A DNA stretch of 64,000 nucleotides from Kurthia huakuii LAM0618. Lineage in GTDB: Bacteria; Bacillota; Bacilli; Bacillales_A; Planococcaceae. This document shows, piece by piece, positions 1 through 8,710 of the stretch. The stretch spans positions 1-64,000 of the forward strand of contig NZ_AYTB01000012.1 in the NCBI RefSeq assembly GCF_000505545.1, read 5' to 3'. How positions within the stretch are numbered: the first letter of the stretch is position 1; every line of letters begins with the position of its first letter. The position numbers were made by a program, and so were the translations under genes. The notes under the pieces were generated by a model that made no database searches, was not told where the DNA came from, and was given only the letters and a program-made list of their open reading frames with translations.

Positions 1-26
1 TTTTCAAAATCGCCTCACATTTTTTC

Positions 27-46
27 TTTTGTCCCAGCCTCTTTTT
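27..46. repeat. End of a dispersed repeat at the window edge
   Basis: Bases 29-46 read TTGTCCCAGCCTCTTTTT, the same right-hand end as in the full repeats at 12.3, 21.9, 28.8 and 54.1 kb. Only this end is visible. As in the full copies it lies just 3' of a gene, here the leftward gene ending at 46, so the element may serve as its terminator. Confidence 0.5.
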
Positions 47-489
47 CATTCAACTTGTATCGCAAATACGTAATTTACGTCGCCTCTATCCCAGTTAGCA
101 GATAAATTATACACATATATTCCAGACTCTTTAGGCGCCTGAAAAGTGTTGTTGTTTAATGCAACATTTTTTTCTTCGTTATCCTCATTCATCCACAATG
201 ACAATGCTGTAGAATCTTTTAGCGGCGTACGATTAAAGCTGTATTGCAATGTAGCGCCTGGTTTGACAATAGTTGGCGCGATTTTCTCGGCGCGTATTAT
301 TTCTGGCGGCGAAATCTTATCGACACATGCACTAGATGTTAAACTGCTCCAGCAATACGTGCCTTCTGTTACTTCTACAGGTGTTTGCGCTGCTTTGATC
401 GTCACTGAAGGTTTCTCGAAAGAATATTTCATATAAGCGATGCCGGCAATCATAGCTACGACAACAATTAAAATCGCTAATTTTTTCAT
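46..489 (-). CDS. Small membrane-anchored extracytoplasmic protein, function unknown
   Basis: A 147-residue protein that I do not recognise. Residues 3-20 form one hydrophobic segment after a MKK start, which fits an uncleaved signal anchor; there is no lipobox. The rest is polar, with two Cys near residues 46 and 55 (YCWSS and SACVD), spaced as if they could form an exported disulfide, followed by a predicted beta-rich domain. The ATG overlaps the stop of the upstream hydrolase gene (TAATG), so the two are probably translationally coupled and share one transcript. Its function cannot be inferred from this. Confidence 0.75.
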   Translation of the reverse strand: MKKLAILIVVVAMIAGIAYMKYSFEKPSVTIKAAQTPVEVTEGTYCWSSLTSSACVDKISPPEIIRAEKIAPTIVKPGATLQYSFNRTPLKDSTALSLWMNEDNEEKNVALNNNTFQAPKESGIYVYNLSANWDRGDVNYVFAIQVE

Positions 490-1223
490 TATACGCGCCT
501 TTCTTCATTAAGAATGTTCGCTACGTCTTGCGGATTATCTACAAGTAAATCGTGTCCCGCTTCGATTCGAATCACTGTTGTTTGCGGAAGCCGACTTATA
601 AACCGTTGACGTGCCTTTTCACGTATGTCTTCGATTTCAAGCGGCTCTGTAGCAGTCAATAATGTTACCGGAACTGAAACAGTAGGTATTGAAAAATGGT
701 ACTGTATTTGCGTCAATGCAACAGCGGTTTCTGTCTTAATTTTCAGCGCGATTTCCCCACTATTCGTTGGCGAAAAGCGCTGCATGGTCGCTTCTTCAAT
801 GAATGGATTCCAACGTGTAGCTTGCTTTTTTTCCGCTTCTAACATCGCTTCAAATGATGGAAACGTCATTTGTGCTACAAATTGGCGTGCCCCTGCCATT
901 TCCTCAGCCAATGTGACGCCTAAGTCACGTGATTGTAAATAGCCACCATCTAACAACATGACCTGCACTACATTATCTGGAAAGGCTTGTGCGTAAGCAA
1001 GTACTAGTGTACCGCCAAACGAATGCCCAATAAGGGTGACTGGTTTTGTTATTTTTGCATGTAGCCATTCAATGAGAGTTGCTAATGTAGTATTTTCTAA
1101 TGGTGGTTCGTCCCCATGACCAGGTAAATCGATTGCAGAAAAATGAACTGCCTCTAGTAATGATTGCAGCTCTTGAAAATAATGGCGCGTACTCCCTAAG
1201 CCATGTAGACAAATATAATTCAT
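489..1223 (-). CDS. Alpha/beta hydrolase
   Basis: About 244 residues with the alpha/beta-hydrolase fold. The N-terminal LHGLG is the oxyanion-hole loop, DLPGHGD follows strand 4, GHSFGG (Ser about 68) is the nucleophile elbow, and AGHDLLVDN near the C-terminus carries the catalytic His. This resembles MenH/YtxM-type or general lipase/esterase members; the substrate is unknown. I start at the ATG at 1223 because it has a good Shine-Dalgarno (AAGGTAGGGG) directly upstream; the longer frame to 1259 adds residues lacking family similarity. It is coupled by a TAATG overlap to the small anchored protein downstream. Confidence 0.85.
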   Translation of the reverse strand: MNYICLHGLGSTRHYFQELQSLLEAVHFSAIDLPGHGDEPPLENTTLATLIEWLHAKITKPVTLIGHSFGGTLVLAYAQAFPDNVVQVMLLDGGYLQSRDLGVTLAEEMAGARQFVAQMTFPSFEAMLEAEKKQATRWNPFIEEATMQRFSPTNSGEIALKIKTETAVALTQIQYHFSIPTVSVPVTLLTATEPLEIEDIREKARQRFISRLPQTTVIRIEAGHDLLVDNPQDVANILNEERRV

Positions 1224-1338
1224 TGCCCCTACCTTCTTCCATTGTTTGTTAATTATCATAGCATGAAAATCAGCATCCTTGACACCCTCTCTTGCATACC
1301 ACTCTACATAAAGAGGGGTTTCTCCTTTTTATTATTTT

Positions 1339-2202
1339 TTAGCTATAAAACCGAATAACGACAGCGCATAGTAGTGCTAATTGAATAACCCAACTAACTG
1401 GAATCATATAGCGGTGTAGCTTAGAAGCCATAATAACAGCAAACCAGCAGCACAACATAGTTGTTGGAATGACTAACATTTGGAGAGACTCTAATGTATA
1501 GGTTAAATTAGTCGAATCGATGCCAAAAAACCATACGCCTGCAACGAACAATAAAAAGTAACTAATTATTACGATGCCACTTATCGCATTTATCATAATG
1601 GTAAATGTCCGTTTTTTAAATGATAATGCTTCATATTGTTGAATAATTGGTTGATATAAGGCACCTAAGCAAATATTATAAATAATGGCTCCTAAGTAAA
1701 GGATACTACATCCACGTAACATGAATAATACAATGCCCTGTGCCTGATCTAGATACAGTATCCCTATTGCCCACAGTACTATGTGCATACTACAAAATAG
1801 TAAAAAGAGCCCGCGATAGTGCGCGATGTAAAATTGTTTGCGTATGAATGCGATGCTAATAAGTGCACTAACGCATAGTAGGATGCTCCAAATAAGTGGC
1901 GGTTTAACCGCAACGACCGTTCCTACAAGTACTGCATATACTACTGCAGCGAACGCTAAATACCATAATGCCCATCGTCGTTGTGGAAATAATGCTGTTG
2001 ATAATGACTTCCCTACCGCTTCGATTTCACCAAAATCTCTAAATGTCCGCTCAAGTGCCGCTTCTTCACTTAATCCTTGCTGCTTGTAGTGTTGCTTTTT
2101 TTCTTCTAAATACGTTGTCATTTCAGTTGTTAAATCATAGTGCTGGCGCTTTGAAATTTCTACACGCTGTAAAATTTGCTGTACATACGACTCAATCGTC
2201 AT
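1339..2202 (-). CDS. HAAS-domain multi-pass membrane protein, partner of PadR
   Basis: A 287-residue protein. Residues 1-70 match the HAAS (permease-prefix) helical domain: a coiled N-terminus, then LSEEAALERTFRDFGE, the usual short alpha-helical signature. About seven hydrophobic segments follow from residue 78 to the end. HAAS proteins are commonly encoded beside PadR regulators and are thought to sense or transduce membrane state; the exact role is not established. The start overlaps the padR gene by 11 bases, so the two form one operon. The hydrophobic part matches no transporter I know. Confidence 0.8.
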   Translation of the reverse strand: MTIESYVQQILQRVEISKRQHYDLTTEMTTYLEEKKQHYKQQGLSEEAALERTFRDFGEIEAVGKSLSTALFPQRRWALWYLAFAAVVYAVLVGTVVAVKPPLIWSILLCVSALISIAFIRKQFYIAHYRGLFLLFCSMHIVLWAIGILYLDQAQGIVLFMLRGCSILYLGAIIYNICLGALYQPIIQQYEALSFKKRTFTIMINAISGIVIISYFLLFVAGVWFFGIDSTNLTYTLESLQMLVIPTTMLCCWFAVIMASKLHRYMIPVSWVIQLALLCAVVIRFYS

Positions 2203-2518
2203 GTTTATCCTCCCCTATCGCTGACTCAATCAGCTGATTTAACAAACGCCAATCTGCCAGTTTTTGTTCAACATAAAACATACCTTTTTTTGTTAATTGA
2301 TAATATTTACGGCGTTGTGTAGACTCCCAATGAGATACAATGAGCTGCTTTTTCTCTAGTCGTTTTAATAATGAATAGAGTGACCCTTCGCTAATTTCTA
2401 ATTGTTCATTACTATCGCGTAAAATATCCTGAATAATACCGCCACCATAATTCTGTTGCTGAAGAATACGTGAAAGCACTAACAAATCCAAACTGCCACG
2501 CAATTGTTCTTTATCCAC
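2192..2518 (-). CDS. PadR-family transcriptional regulator
   Basis: A 108-residue winged-helix protein of the short PadR-s2 type. It begins DKEQLRGSLDLLVLSRI, typical of PadR helix 1; residues 40-75 (SEGSLYSLLKRLEKKQLI) hold the recognition helix and RRKYYQLTKKG is the wing. A C-terminal helix would mediate dimerisation. It is first in a two-gene operon with the HAAS membrane protein and probably represses that operon; the ligand is unknown. The ATG at 2518 follows a purine-rich GGGGGAGCGAC stretch. Confidence 0.9.
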   Translation of the reverse strand: MDKEQLRGSLDLLVLSRILQQQNYGGGIIQDILRDSNEQLEISEGSLYSLLKRLEKKQLIVSHWESTQRRKYYQLTKKGMFYVEQKLADWRLLNQLIESAIGEDKHDD

Positions 2519-2630
2519 TAGTCGCTCCCCCTGCCTAATACAACGAGGTAATTTTTATCATCATACAATTTTTGTAAATTAATAGCAACACGGATGAGTA
2601 GCAACTGTTCACTCATTTTGCAAGCGCTAA

Positions 2631-3158
2631 GCATGGCTTATTTTAGATAAAAAAGCGAAAAAACGTTATATTTTTGCCGGACTATTCCCTGGTCAAGATT
2701 TCCCAAAAGATTATTATGATAACGATATTGTACTTGCGGCGCCGACGATTACCGAATTAGCTCAGAAAATGGAACTTCCACCGGAGCAGTTACAGCAAAC
2801 CATTGACCGCTTTAACGGTTTTGCACGCAACGGCATCGATGAGGATTTCCATCGCGGAGAATCGGCACATGACCGTTATTACGGCGACCCTACGCTTAAA
2901 AATCCAAACTTAGATGTCATTGCAGAAGCGCCATTTTATGCGATGCGTGTCTACCCAGGTGATATTGGCACAAAGGGTGGTGTCGTCATTGATACAAAGG
3001 CACGTATTTTAAGAACAGGTGGCGCGCCAATTGCCGGTGTCTATGCTGCCGGGAATTGCTCTGCCTCTGTAATGGGCGAATCGTATCCTGGTCCTGGCGC
3101 TACATTAGGTCCTGGTATGACATTTGGCTACATTGCCGCAAAACATTGCGCGCAATAA
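2631..3158 (+). pseudogene. 3-ketosteroid delta-1-dehydrogenase/fumarate reductase-like flavoprotein, C-terminal remnant
   Basis: The frame is open from an in-frame stop at 2628 to 3158 and encodes the last ~175 residues of a KstD-type FAD enzyme. Visible family features are RYIFAGLFPGQ, a TIDRFNGFA helix, GTKGGVVIDTKARIL, and the FAD-closing GVYAAGNCSASVMG followed by GPGATLGPGMTFGY. Intact homologues have more than 500 residues, so the N-terminal FAD-binding GxGxxG half is missing. The methionine at 2769 lies inside conserved sequence and is not a real start. The coding sequence begins abruptly 112 bases from the padR start codon, which suggests a deletion of the 5' part. No enzyme activity is expected. 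Confidence 0.85.
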
Positions 3159-3162
3159 TACG

Positions 3163-3201
3163 AAAAAGGATTCTAACGCCAATAGGCAAAGAATCCTTTT
3201 T
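3163..3201. terminator. Bidirectional intrinsic terminator
   Basis: AAAAAGGATTCT and AGAATCCTTTTT form a 12-bp stem with a 15-base loop; A and T tracts on the two sides allow termination from both directions. It lies between the dehydrogenase remnant (+) and thiF (-). Confidence 0.85.
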
Positions 3202-3205
3202 GTCG

Positions 3206-4225
3206 TTACATCGTAAAATAACGATAATATAGTTTTTTCGCTTGTGTTGGGTCGGTCATACCATGTATCAATAAGCGTCCTTCTTTAAAAACAACGACTT
3301 TATGACCTTCTACATCAAATGATGCTAAATATGGATTTCGTTTTAATAATACAAGGCGCTGCTGTAAATGCGTGATCCAAGCGTCAAAGTCGAGTGTCCG
3401 TTGCTTTGGCCGAATTTGCACAGTTTGTCTACCGCACAGGACTGCAAAATCTGTTTGTTGTGTGCGCTGCATAAAAGGATAGGTTCTAGCGTCTCCACAC
3501 GTTGAGCACGACAAGTTGCGACAGTCTTGAAGTGACAGCTCTGCAATGTGAAAATCCCATATATTAACAGCAATGACATTGCGATGCAATTTGTCGGTAT
3601 GGCCCGTCAAAAATTTCAATGCTTCGGCTACTTGTAGATTCGCTGTAATCTGTGCAGCAGGAGCTAAAATTCCTACCGTATCACACGTTGGACCGTCTAG
3701 CGGAATTTGATCAACAAGGCAATGTAAACAAGGTGTTTTTTCAGGTTCTATAAAATAACAAATGCTTTGGGCGCCTACACAAGCACCGTAAATCCACGGT
3801 ATTTTGTAATAATGCGCACAGTCATTTAACAGTAACCGCGTTTCAAAATTGTCCGTTGCATCAATGATTAAATCCACATGCTCCGCTGCAAGCGATTGAA
3901 AAAATCCTTGATCTGCATCTTGGACATGCGCGTCGATTATTACTTCTGGATTTACGCTTGCTAAATGTTTTTTTGCGGCTAATGCCTTCGGATACGCTTC
4001 CTCTGCATCTGCAACTGTATACAAAGATTGGCGATGCAAATTCGACAGCTCAACATAATCGCGGTCAACGAGCGTGAGTCGTCCAATGCCCGCGCGCACG
4101 AGTAAATCTGCCGCCGTTGCACCAATGGCCCCAACACCAATCACCGCTACATGTTTTGCGGCCAGCTCCTTTTGTGCCGCTTCCCCCCAAAAGAGTTGCT
4201 GACGAGAATAGCGCTCGCTCATCAT
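3206..4225 (-). CDS. thiF: ThiF/MoeB-type sulfur-carrier adenylyltransferase
   Basis: A 339-residue E1-like enzyme that adenylates the C-terminal glycine of ThiS so that sulfur can be loaded for thiazole synthesis. The N-terminal ERYSRQ motif and [15 protein letters not shown] (Rossmann, ATP-binding) are followed by [15 protein letters not shown], which carries the conserved Asp/Arg of the family. Zinc ligands are CLHC (near residue 169) and CSTC (near 241). A further ~90 residues at the C-terminus resemble the extension of some MoeB/ThiF proteins but have no recognisable rhodanese Cys motif. It overlaps thiG by four bases (ATGA) and is the last gene of the thi operon. Confidence 0.92.
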   Translation of the reverse strand: MMSERYSRQQLFWGEAAQKELAAKHVAVIGVGAIGATAADLLVRAGIGRLTLVDRDYVELSNLHRQSLYTVADAEEAYPKALAAKKHLASVNPEVIIDAHVQDADQGFFQSLAAEHVDLIIDATDNFETRLLLNDCAHYYKIPWIYGACVGAQSICYFIEPEKTPCLHCLVDQIPLDGPTCDTVGILAPAAQITANLQVAEALKFLTGHTDKLHRNVIAVNIWDFHIAELSLQDCRNLSCSTCGDARTYPFMQRTQQTDFAVLCGRQTVQIRPKQRTLDFDAWITHLQQRLVLLKRNPYLASFDVEGHKVVVFKEGRLLIHGMTDPTQAKKLYYRYFTM

Positions 4226-4983
4226 AAAAGCTCCGCTACAGGACTTGAAGGCATCGCGTAATGACGCTTGTCAATACGACCCGCTTCATAGCTTGCGCGC
4301 CCTGCTTCTACGGCAAGTTTCATCGCTGTAGCCATCAGTACGGGATTACGCGCCCCCGATACAGCTGTATTTAATAACACACCATTTGCACCAAGCTCCA
4401 TTGCCTCTGCTGCATCTTTTGCGGAGCCAAGCCCTGCATCCACAATGACTGGTACTGTCGCTTGCTCGATAATATGGCGTAAATTGTACGGATTAATAAT
4501 TCCTTGCCCCGATCCAATTGGCGAAGCACCTGGCATCACCGCATGGCATCCTAGTTCTTGCAGCTTGCGCGCTAATACCACATCATCAGAAGTGTATGGT
4601 AATACTGTAAATCCTTCTGCGAGTAACATTTCTGTCGCTCGTAACGTTTCTACCGGGTCAGGCAGTAGCGTTTTCGCGCAGCCGATAATTTCAACTTTTA
4701 CCATATCGCAAAGTCCTGATGCTTGTGCAAGTTTCGCAATGCGCACCGCTTCTTCCGCATTTTTCGCCCCGGCGGTATTTGGTAATAACGTATAATCCTG
4801 CACATTAATTTGTTCTAAAAAATTAGGTTGCTGTGGCTCAAATATATTCATGCGTTGTACCGCAAACGTTAACACATTTGTCCCCGATGCCTCAACCGCT
4901 TCTTTTTGCACTGTAAAGTTTTCAAATTTTCCCGTCCCTAAAAATAAATGGGATTCAAATGTATGTTGTCCGATTTTTAGCAT
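4222..4983 (-). CDS. thiG: Thiazole synthase
   Basis: A 253-residue (beta/alpha)8 enzyme that joins 1-deoxy-xylulose 5-phosphate, dehydroglycine and ThiS-thiocarboxylate to make the thiazole of thiamine. Conserved stretches are LFLGTGKF near the N-terminus, [23 protein letters not shown] with the Schiff-base Lys, [16 protein letters not shown] and VIVDAGLG with the phosphate-binding loop, and [10 protein letters not shown]. Length matches B. subtilis ThiG. It sits one base after thiS and overlaps thiF by four, an arrangement that supports stoichiometric co-translation. Confidence 0.96.
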   Translation of the reverse strand: MLKIGQHTFESHLFLGTGKFENFTVQKEAVEASGTNVLTFAVQRMNIFEPQQPNFLEQINVQDYTLLPNTAGAKNAEEAVRIAKLAQASGLCDMVKVEIIGCAKTLLPDPVETLRATEMLLAEGFTVLPYTSDDVVLARKLQELGCHAVMPGASPIGSGQGIINPYNLRHIIEQATVPVIVDAGLGSAKDAAEAMELGANGVLLNTAVSGARNPVLMATAMKLAVEAGRASYEAGRIDKRHYAMPSSPVAELL

Positions 4984-4984
4984 A

Positions 4985-5188
4985 TTAGCCGCCCCCTACA
5001 AATTGTACGATTTCAATCGTATCTTGCTGATGAAGTTGTTGTGTTGCATAAGTCTTTTTTGATAAAATATGGCCATTTTGCTCTACAATTGCTAATGTTT
5101 CTTTTAATTTTAAATGCGCTAATAATTGAGCTATCGTGTTACAGCTTAAAGGAATGTCCATGTTATGCCCGTTTACGGTAATGGTCAT
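4985..5188 (-). CDS. thiS: Sulfur-carrier protein ThiS
   Basis: A 67-residue ubiquitin-like beta-grasp protein ending in VQFVGGG; the terminal Gly-Gly is adenylated by ThiF and then thiocarboxylated. It begins MTITVNGH and has the ALVEQ-like strand [10 protein letters not shown] followed by DTIEIVQ, all typical of the family. It overlaps the thiO part of the upstream gene by four bases and is followed directly by thiG. Confidence 0.95.
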   Translation of the reverse strand: MTITVNGHNMDIPLSCNTIAQLLAHLKLKETLAIVEQNGHILSKKTYATQQLHQQDTIEIVQFVGGG

Positions 5189-6768
5189 GTGCTCACCTCC
5201 TTCATCAAACGACTTGGTGAAAACGCCTCAACTTGCGTCAATATAGCGCGATCTCCTAGTATAAGCCGTGCCATTTTCTCGCTAAGACAATGACTTAATA
5301 AAATGCCATTGCGGTAATGCCCTTGATGTACATAAACATTTGGAATCGTCGGATGAAGCCCCATAAGCGGCAAGCCATCTCGCGTTTGTGGGCGTAAGCC
5401 CGTCCACGTCTCGACTATCGCGGCTGTTGCGAGTGCTGGGACGATGCGCAGAGCTTGGTCGAGTAGCCATTGCACGCCTTTTGCTGTTACATGGCGCGAA
5501 AAATCATTTGCAATCGACGTTGCGCCAATTAAAAAGCGGTGATTGGCTTTCGGCACGATATAGCAGCCATTTGCATGAAAAATCGTTTTCTCCAACTGAA
5601 CATCTGGTGCATGAAGCATGACACATTCTCCCTTGACCGGTGATACACAATCAGCATCACCCCACGCCCCTGTTGTCACGACGACTTTATCGGCAAATAA
5701 TGTTTGGTGTATTGTGCGAACTCCGCCATCAAAAACATCGACAACTTGCTCGTGCTCAAACACTTGCACATCATAACGGAGCATCGCTTGTTTATACGCT
5801 TCGGTAAGTTGTCGTGCGTTGACTTGTCCGTCACGTTGAAAATACAAGCCACATGCAGCATGAACATACGCATCGCATTGCGAGACATCGTCAAACCACG
5901 CTACTTCGTGCTGTTGCCAGTAAGCATATTGTGTCGTAAGTGCTTGTTGCTCGAGCGCTGTATCAGCTACTTTAATAAGCCCGGCATTTTGCCATTCAAT
6001 ATCGATTCCTGTCAACGCAAGCAGTTCACGCTGCAATGCGGGGTAGGCTTCGCGCGCTTCAAGTGCAAACGGTTGAAGCGGATTTTCCTCGGCCCATTCG
6101 TTTTGTGCGCCTAACATGCCGCCCGCTGCATTCGACGCGCCGCTACCGATTGTTTGTTGCTCGATAACGGCAACACGTTGACCAGCTTCTGCTAAGCGCC
6201 ATGCCGTAGCACAGCCCATCACACCGCCGCCGACAACAAGAACATCAAAGCGTGAGAAAATGGATGAAATCATCGCCATGCCATGCGCCCCTACAGCACG
6301 TATTTGTTGTTCAACGCCTATATGCATACCACCAATTGCAATGACTGGAATCGATACCGCCTGACAAACGCGCTGTAATGTTGTGAGTCCTTTCGGCGTT
6401 TGTTGTTGCTTCGAGGCGCTTGGAAATACATGCCCGAAAAAGAGATAATCGGCCTGTTGTGAAGCGGCGATAATAGCAGCCTCCTGACTATGTACAGACT
6501 GTCCGGCGAGTTTATTTGGAAACTGCTGTTTAAATACTTGAAGACAATCTGTTTCGCGAAAGTGTACACCCGCAACATCGTATGTAGTAACAAGTGAAAT
6601 ATCGCGATGAGCGATAAGCTGTTCTTTTGGGATGCCTGCTGCAAGCAATGCTTCGATAATGTGTTGGGGTTCTTTATGCCGAACATAAATGTAATCGTAT
6701 ATAGCTTCTGCAAGCCCTTCTAAAATGTGCGCGATTGTTGCATGATACGGCGTTACCGCAAAATTCAT
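5185..6768 (-). CDS. TenI-ThiO fusion: thiazole tautomerase plus glycine oxidase
   Basis: A 527-residue protein in one uninterrupted frame. Residues 1-172 are a TenI/ThiE-like TIM barrel: VTTYDVAGVHFRE, DYLFFGHVF (His113 equals the catalytic His of TenI tautomerases), PVIAIGGM and the phosphate loop AHGMAMISSIF. Residues 174-527 are glycine oxidase ThiO: VVGGGVMGCATAW is the FAD dinucleotide fold, GASNAAGGMLG, VVTTGAWG and TWTGLRPQTRDGLP complete the DAO-family signature. TenI proteins normally continue about 25 residues after SGIF; here FAD-binding sequence starts instead, so the last TenI helix is lost. Together the parts make dehydroglycine and aromatise the thiazole. M164 or M166 could act as an internal start but has no clear ribosome binding site. 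Start: AAAGGGGAGAACATC before ATG 6768. Confidence 0.9.
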   Translation of the reverse strand: MNFAVTPYHATIAHILEGLAEAIYDYIYVRHKEPQHIIEALLAAGIPKEQLIAHRDISLVTTYDVAGVHFRETDCLQVFKQQFPNKLAGQSVHSQEAAIIAASQQADYLFFGHVFPSASKQQQTPKGLTTLQRVCQAVSIPVIAIGGMHIGVEQQIRAVGAHGMAMISSIFSRFDVLVVGGGVMGCATAWRLAEAGQRVAVIEQQTIGSGASNAAGGMLGAQNEWAEENPLQPFALEAREAYPALQRELLALTGIDIEWQNAGLIKVADTALEQQALTTQYAYWQQHEVAWFDDVSQCDAYVHAACGLYFQRDGQVNARQLTEAYKQAMLRYDVQVFEHEQVVDVFDGGVRTIHQTLFADKVVVTTGAWGDADCVSPVKGECVMLHAPDVQLEKTIFHANGCYIVPKANHRFLIGATSIANDFSRHVTAKGVQWLLDQALRIVPALATAAIVETWTGLRPQTRDGLPLMGLHPTIPNVYVHQGHYRNGILLSHCLSEKMARLILGDRAILTQVEAFSPSRLMKEVST

Positions 6769-6792
6769 GATGTTCTCCCCTTTCCGAGAAAA

Positions 6793-6824
6793 ACAAAAAT
6801 CCCACTTCTAAAAGAAAGTGGGAT
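6793..6824 (-). terminator. Riboswitch-controlled attenuator of the thi operon
   Basis: On the minus strand ATCCCACTTTC and GAAGTGGGAT form a hairpin followed by TTTTTGTTTTT, about 25 bases before the first start codon. It lies immediately downstream of the TPP aptamer, and its 5' arm resembles the AGTGG end of aptamer helix P1, which fits transcription attenuation when TPP is bound. Confidence 0.85.
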
Positions 6825-6868
6825 ACGAAAAAGTGCATGCACAAAAAATCTTATGTATGATTACCGTA

Positions 6869-6959
6869 CCACTTTCCTACGCCAGTACAAACTGGATCAG
6901 GTTCAAGGAATTCCAACGTCAACGTTGGTCTCAGCCCTTCGCAAAGGCACTTCCAGTGG
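6869..6959 (-). promoter_or_regulatory. TPP riboswitch (THI box)
   Basis: On the minus strand the aptamer contains GGGCTGAGA in the pyrimidine-sensing arm and CCTTGAACCTGATC plus ACTGGCGTAGG in the pyrophosphate arm, the conserved cores of the THI element. CCACT (about 6955-6959) and AGTGG (6869-6873) close helix P1. It sits between a sigma-A promoter and the attenuator hairpin, so thiamine pyrophosphate should switch off tenI-thiO, thiS, thiG and thiF. Confidence 0.95.
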
Positions 6960-6980
6960 ATTTTTATTTGACTCGCACTT

Positions 6981-7009
6981 AATATAAAACAACTTTTTTG
7001 AAAAGTCAA
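6981..7009 (-). promoter_or_regulatory. Sigma-A promoter of the thi operon
   Basis: TTGACT and TATATT are separated by exactly 17 bases on the minus strand, just upstream of the TPP aptamer. Confidence 0.75.
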
Positions 7010-7023
7010 ATTTTTATTTGATG

Positions 7024-7054
7024 AAAAAAACCGCGTAGGTTACGCGATTTTTTT
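7024..7054 (-). terminator. Terminator of the flotillin gene
   Basis: CGCGTA (7032-7037) and TACGCG (7041-7046) form a short GC-rich stem with a 3-base loop, flanked by A and T tracts on both sides. Confidence 0.75.
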
Positions 7055-7058
7055 TCGT

Positions 7059-8576
7059 TTAACGATTCGTATCATCGTCAATATTAACTTCAAAATTTTC
7101 CAATTGTTCTGCTGACATCGTTTCAACATTGATTGGATAATCATTCTCTAGCGCTTGTTCCGGTTCAGGCTTTGTCGCTAAATAATTTCGACCATAAGAG
7201 GCATTCGTTTCTAGTAAATCTTTAACATCAATACCGGTCGTTTCTTTCAATGATTTTTGCACCATCGCCATGACGCCAACAGTATTCCCAGCAACGCTTT
7301 GAACACCACCACCTTCAGCGCCAAAATCCATTACTTGCACGTTATCAATCGAGGCAAGAGGTTCTGCGACCGCACGCGCAAATTCTGGTAAAGCTTTAAT
7401 TAACATTTCGGCAATCGCGGCTTCACCATACTCTTTCATCGCTTCCGCTTTCATTTTAATGGCTTCCGCTTCAGCAATCCCTCTATCGCGAATCGCATCA
7501 ATTTCAATTTGGTTTTTACGTGCAATGGCATCGTTCTCTACTTGAAGTTGCATTTCTTTTGAACGCGCATCCGCTTCAGCTGTACGCTCAGCAATCCGCG
7601 CTTTCGCATCGTTTGAAATGACTTCTTGTTCGGCCGTAATTTGCGCGTCAATAACCGCTTGCTGTTTGGCTAATTCCTTTAGCTCTAACTGTGATTTTTC
7701 ACGTTCGCGCTTCGCCTGTGTTTCCTTTTCAATTAAGTCTAGCTCTAGCTCAGCTTGCTTTTTCTCATACGCCTGTTTCGCAATCGCACGTTGTTCATTT
7801 AGTTCGCGCTCGCGGCGTGTTTTTTCTAATTCTAAATCATTCGCTGCTTTCGTTTGTTCAAGCTGTAAATCCGTACGTTGGCGTGTAATTTCAATATCGG
7901 ATTCACTTTTTGCTTTTTCTGTTAATTGCGCATTCGTCGCCTTATTTTCTTCAATTTGACGTTCGGCATCTGAACGTGCATTTTGCGCTTGTTTCGACGA
8001 CTCAGCCAATTTCGTAATCCCTAAATTTTTCAAATAACCGAGTTCAGAATCATATTCATCGGCATCTAATACGCGGTCTAACGAGAAATTGACGACGTTA
8101 AAACCCATCGCTTTTAAATCCGATTCTGATTTTTCTTGGACGACTTGAATAAAGTTTTCGCGCGCATTATTCACTTCTAATGCTTCTTGTTCTGCAACGG
8201 TTGTCCGCAGCTTGCCTTCTAAAATAACGCGTAATTCTTTTGAAATTTCTTCTTCCGCTTTGCCCATAAATTGCTCGGCAAATTTAATAACGGATTCAAG
8301 CTCATCGGCCACTTTAATCGTCGATGTGGCATGGACTGTAATCGGTACTTCGTCTTTCGTTAAAATCCCTTCTGCTTTTAATGGAATTTGGAATGAGTTC
8401 AATGAAATCGAATCAGCAGATTGGAATGGTGTCACGAGTACTGTTCCGCCACGTACGACGCGCAGTCGGCGACCATCTTTAATATAAACGCCCGCCTCGC
8501 CCTCCTTTCCGACATTTTTACCGGAAATAATCAATGCTTCGTTCGGAGCTACTTTTTTGTAACCGAATTTAAACAT
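7059..8576 (-). CDS. floT: Flotillin-like membrane-microdomain scaffold protein
   Basis: A 505-residue protein close in length to B. subtilis FloT/YuaG. After a short start (MFKFGYKKVAPNEALI) come an SPFH/band-7 domain (about residues 25-200, with PITVHATSTIKV) and a long Ala/Glu-rich coiled coil (about 200-400) with the EA-repeat typical of flotillins. The C-terminal region (PEFARAVAEPLASIDNVQVMDFG) is also a flotillin signature. Flotillins organise functional membrane microdomains. The ATG at 8576 has AAAGGAGGAACATAC in front; the longer frame to 8612 runs through this site. No NfeD/YuaF-type gene is adjacent, unlike in B. subtilis. Confidence 0.92.
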   Translation of the reverse strand: MFKFGYKKVAPNEALIISGKNVGKEGEAGVYIKDGRRLRVVRGGTVLVTPFQSADSISLNSFQIPLKAEGILTKDEVPITVHATSTIKVADELESVIKFAEQFMGKAEEEISKELRVILEGKLRTTVAEQEALEVNNARENFIQVVQEKSESDLKAMGFNVVNFSLDRVLDADEYDSELGYLKNLGITKLAESSKQAQNARSDAERQIEENKATNAQLTEKAKSESDIEITRQRTDLQLEQTKAANDLELEKTRRERELNEQRAIAKQAYEKKQAELELDLIEKETQAKREREKSQLELKELAKQQAVIDAQITAEQEVISNDAKARIAERTAEADARSKEMQLQVENDAIARKNQIEIDAIRDRGIAEAEAIKMKAEAMKEYGEAAIAEMLIKALPEFARAVAEPLASIDNVQVMDFGAEGGGVQSVAGNTVGVMAMVQKSLKETTGIDVKDLLETNASYGRNYLATKPEPEQALENDYPINVETMSAEQLENFEVNIDDDTNR

Positions 8577-8603
8577 GTATGTTCCTCCTTTTTTGATGGG
8601 TAT

Positions 8604-8634
8604 AATTCCCACTTACTATAAGTTTATGGGAATT
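8604..8634. repeat. Inverted repeat in the flotillin leader
   Basis: AATTCCCA (8604-8611) and TGGGAATT (8627-8634) are a perfect 8-bp inverted repeat 28 bases upstream of the flotillin start codon. A TGAAAC motif lies just upstream on the minus strand and recalls an ECF-sigma (SigW-type) -35, but no CGTA-like -10 is evident. It could be an operator or an mRNA hairpin. Confidence 0.4.
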
Positions 8635-8710
8635 ACCACGTCGTTTCAATGGACAATTGACAGGAAGATTCAGAATCACTAAGTTGAGGTGTGCAAATGT
8701 AGTTGATTTT

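Noticed and set aside
1262-1330. Terminator between hydrolase and HAAS genes
   Set aside because: CCTCT/AGAGG stem is weak and the T tract lies on the wrong side for the minus-strand genes.
2769-3158. Complete 129-residue flavoprotein
   Set aside because: The frame is open 138 bases upstream with further family sequence, and there is no ribosome binding site at 2769.
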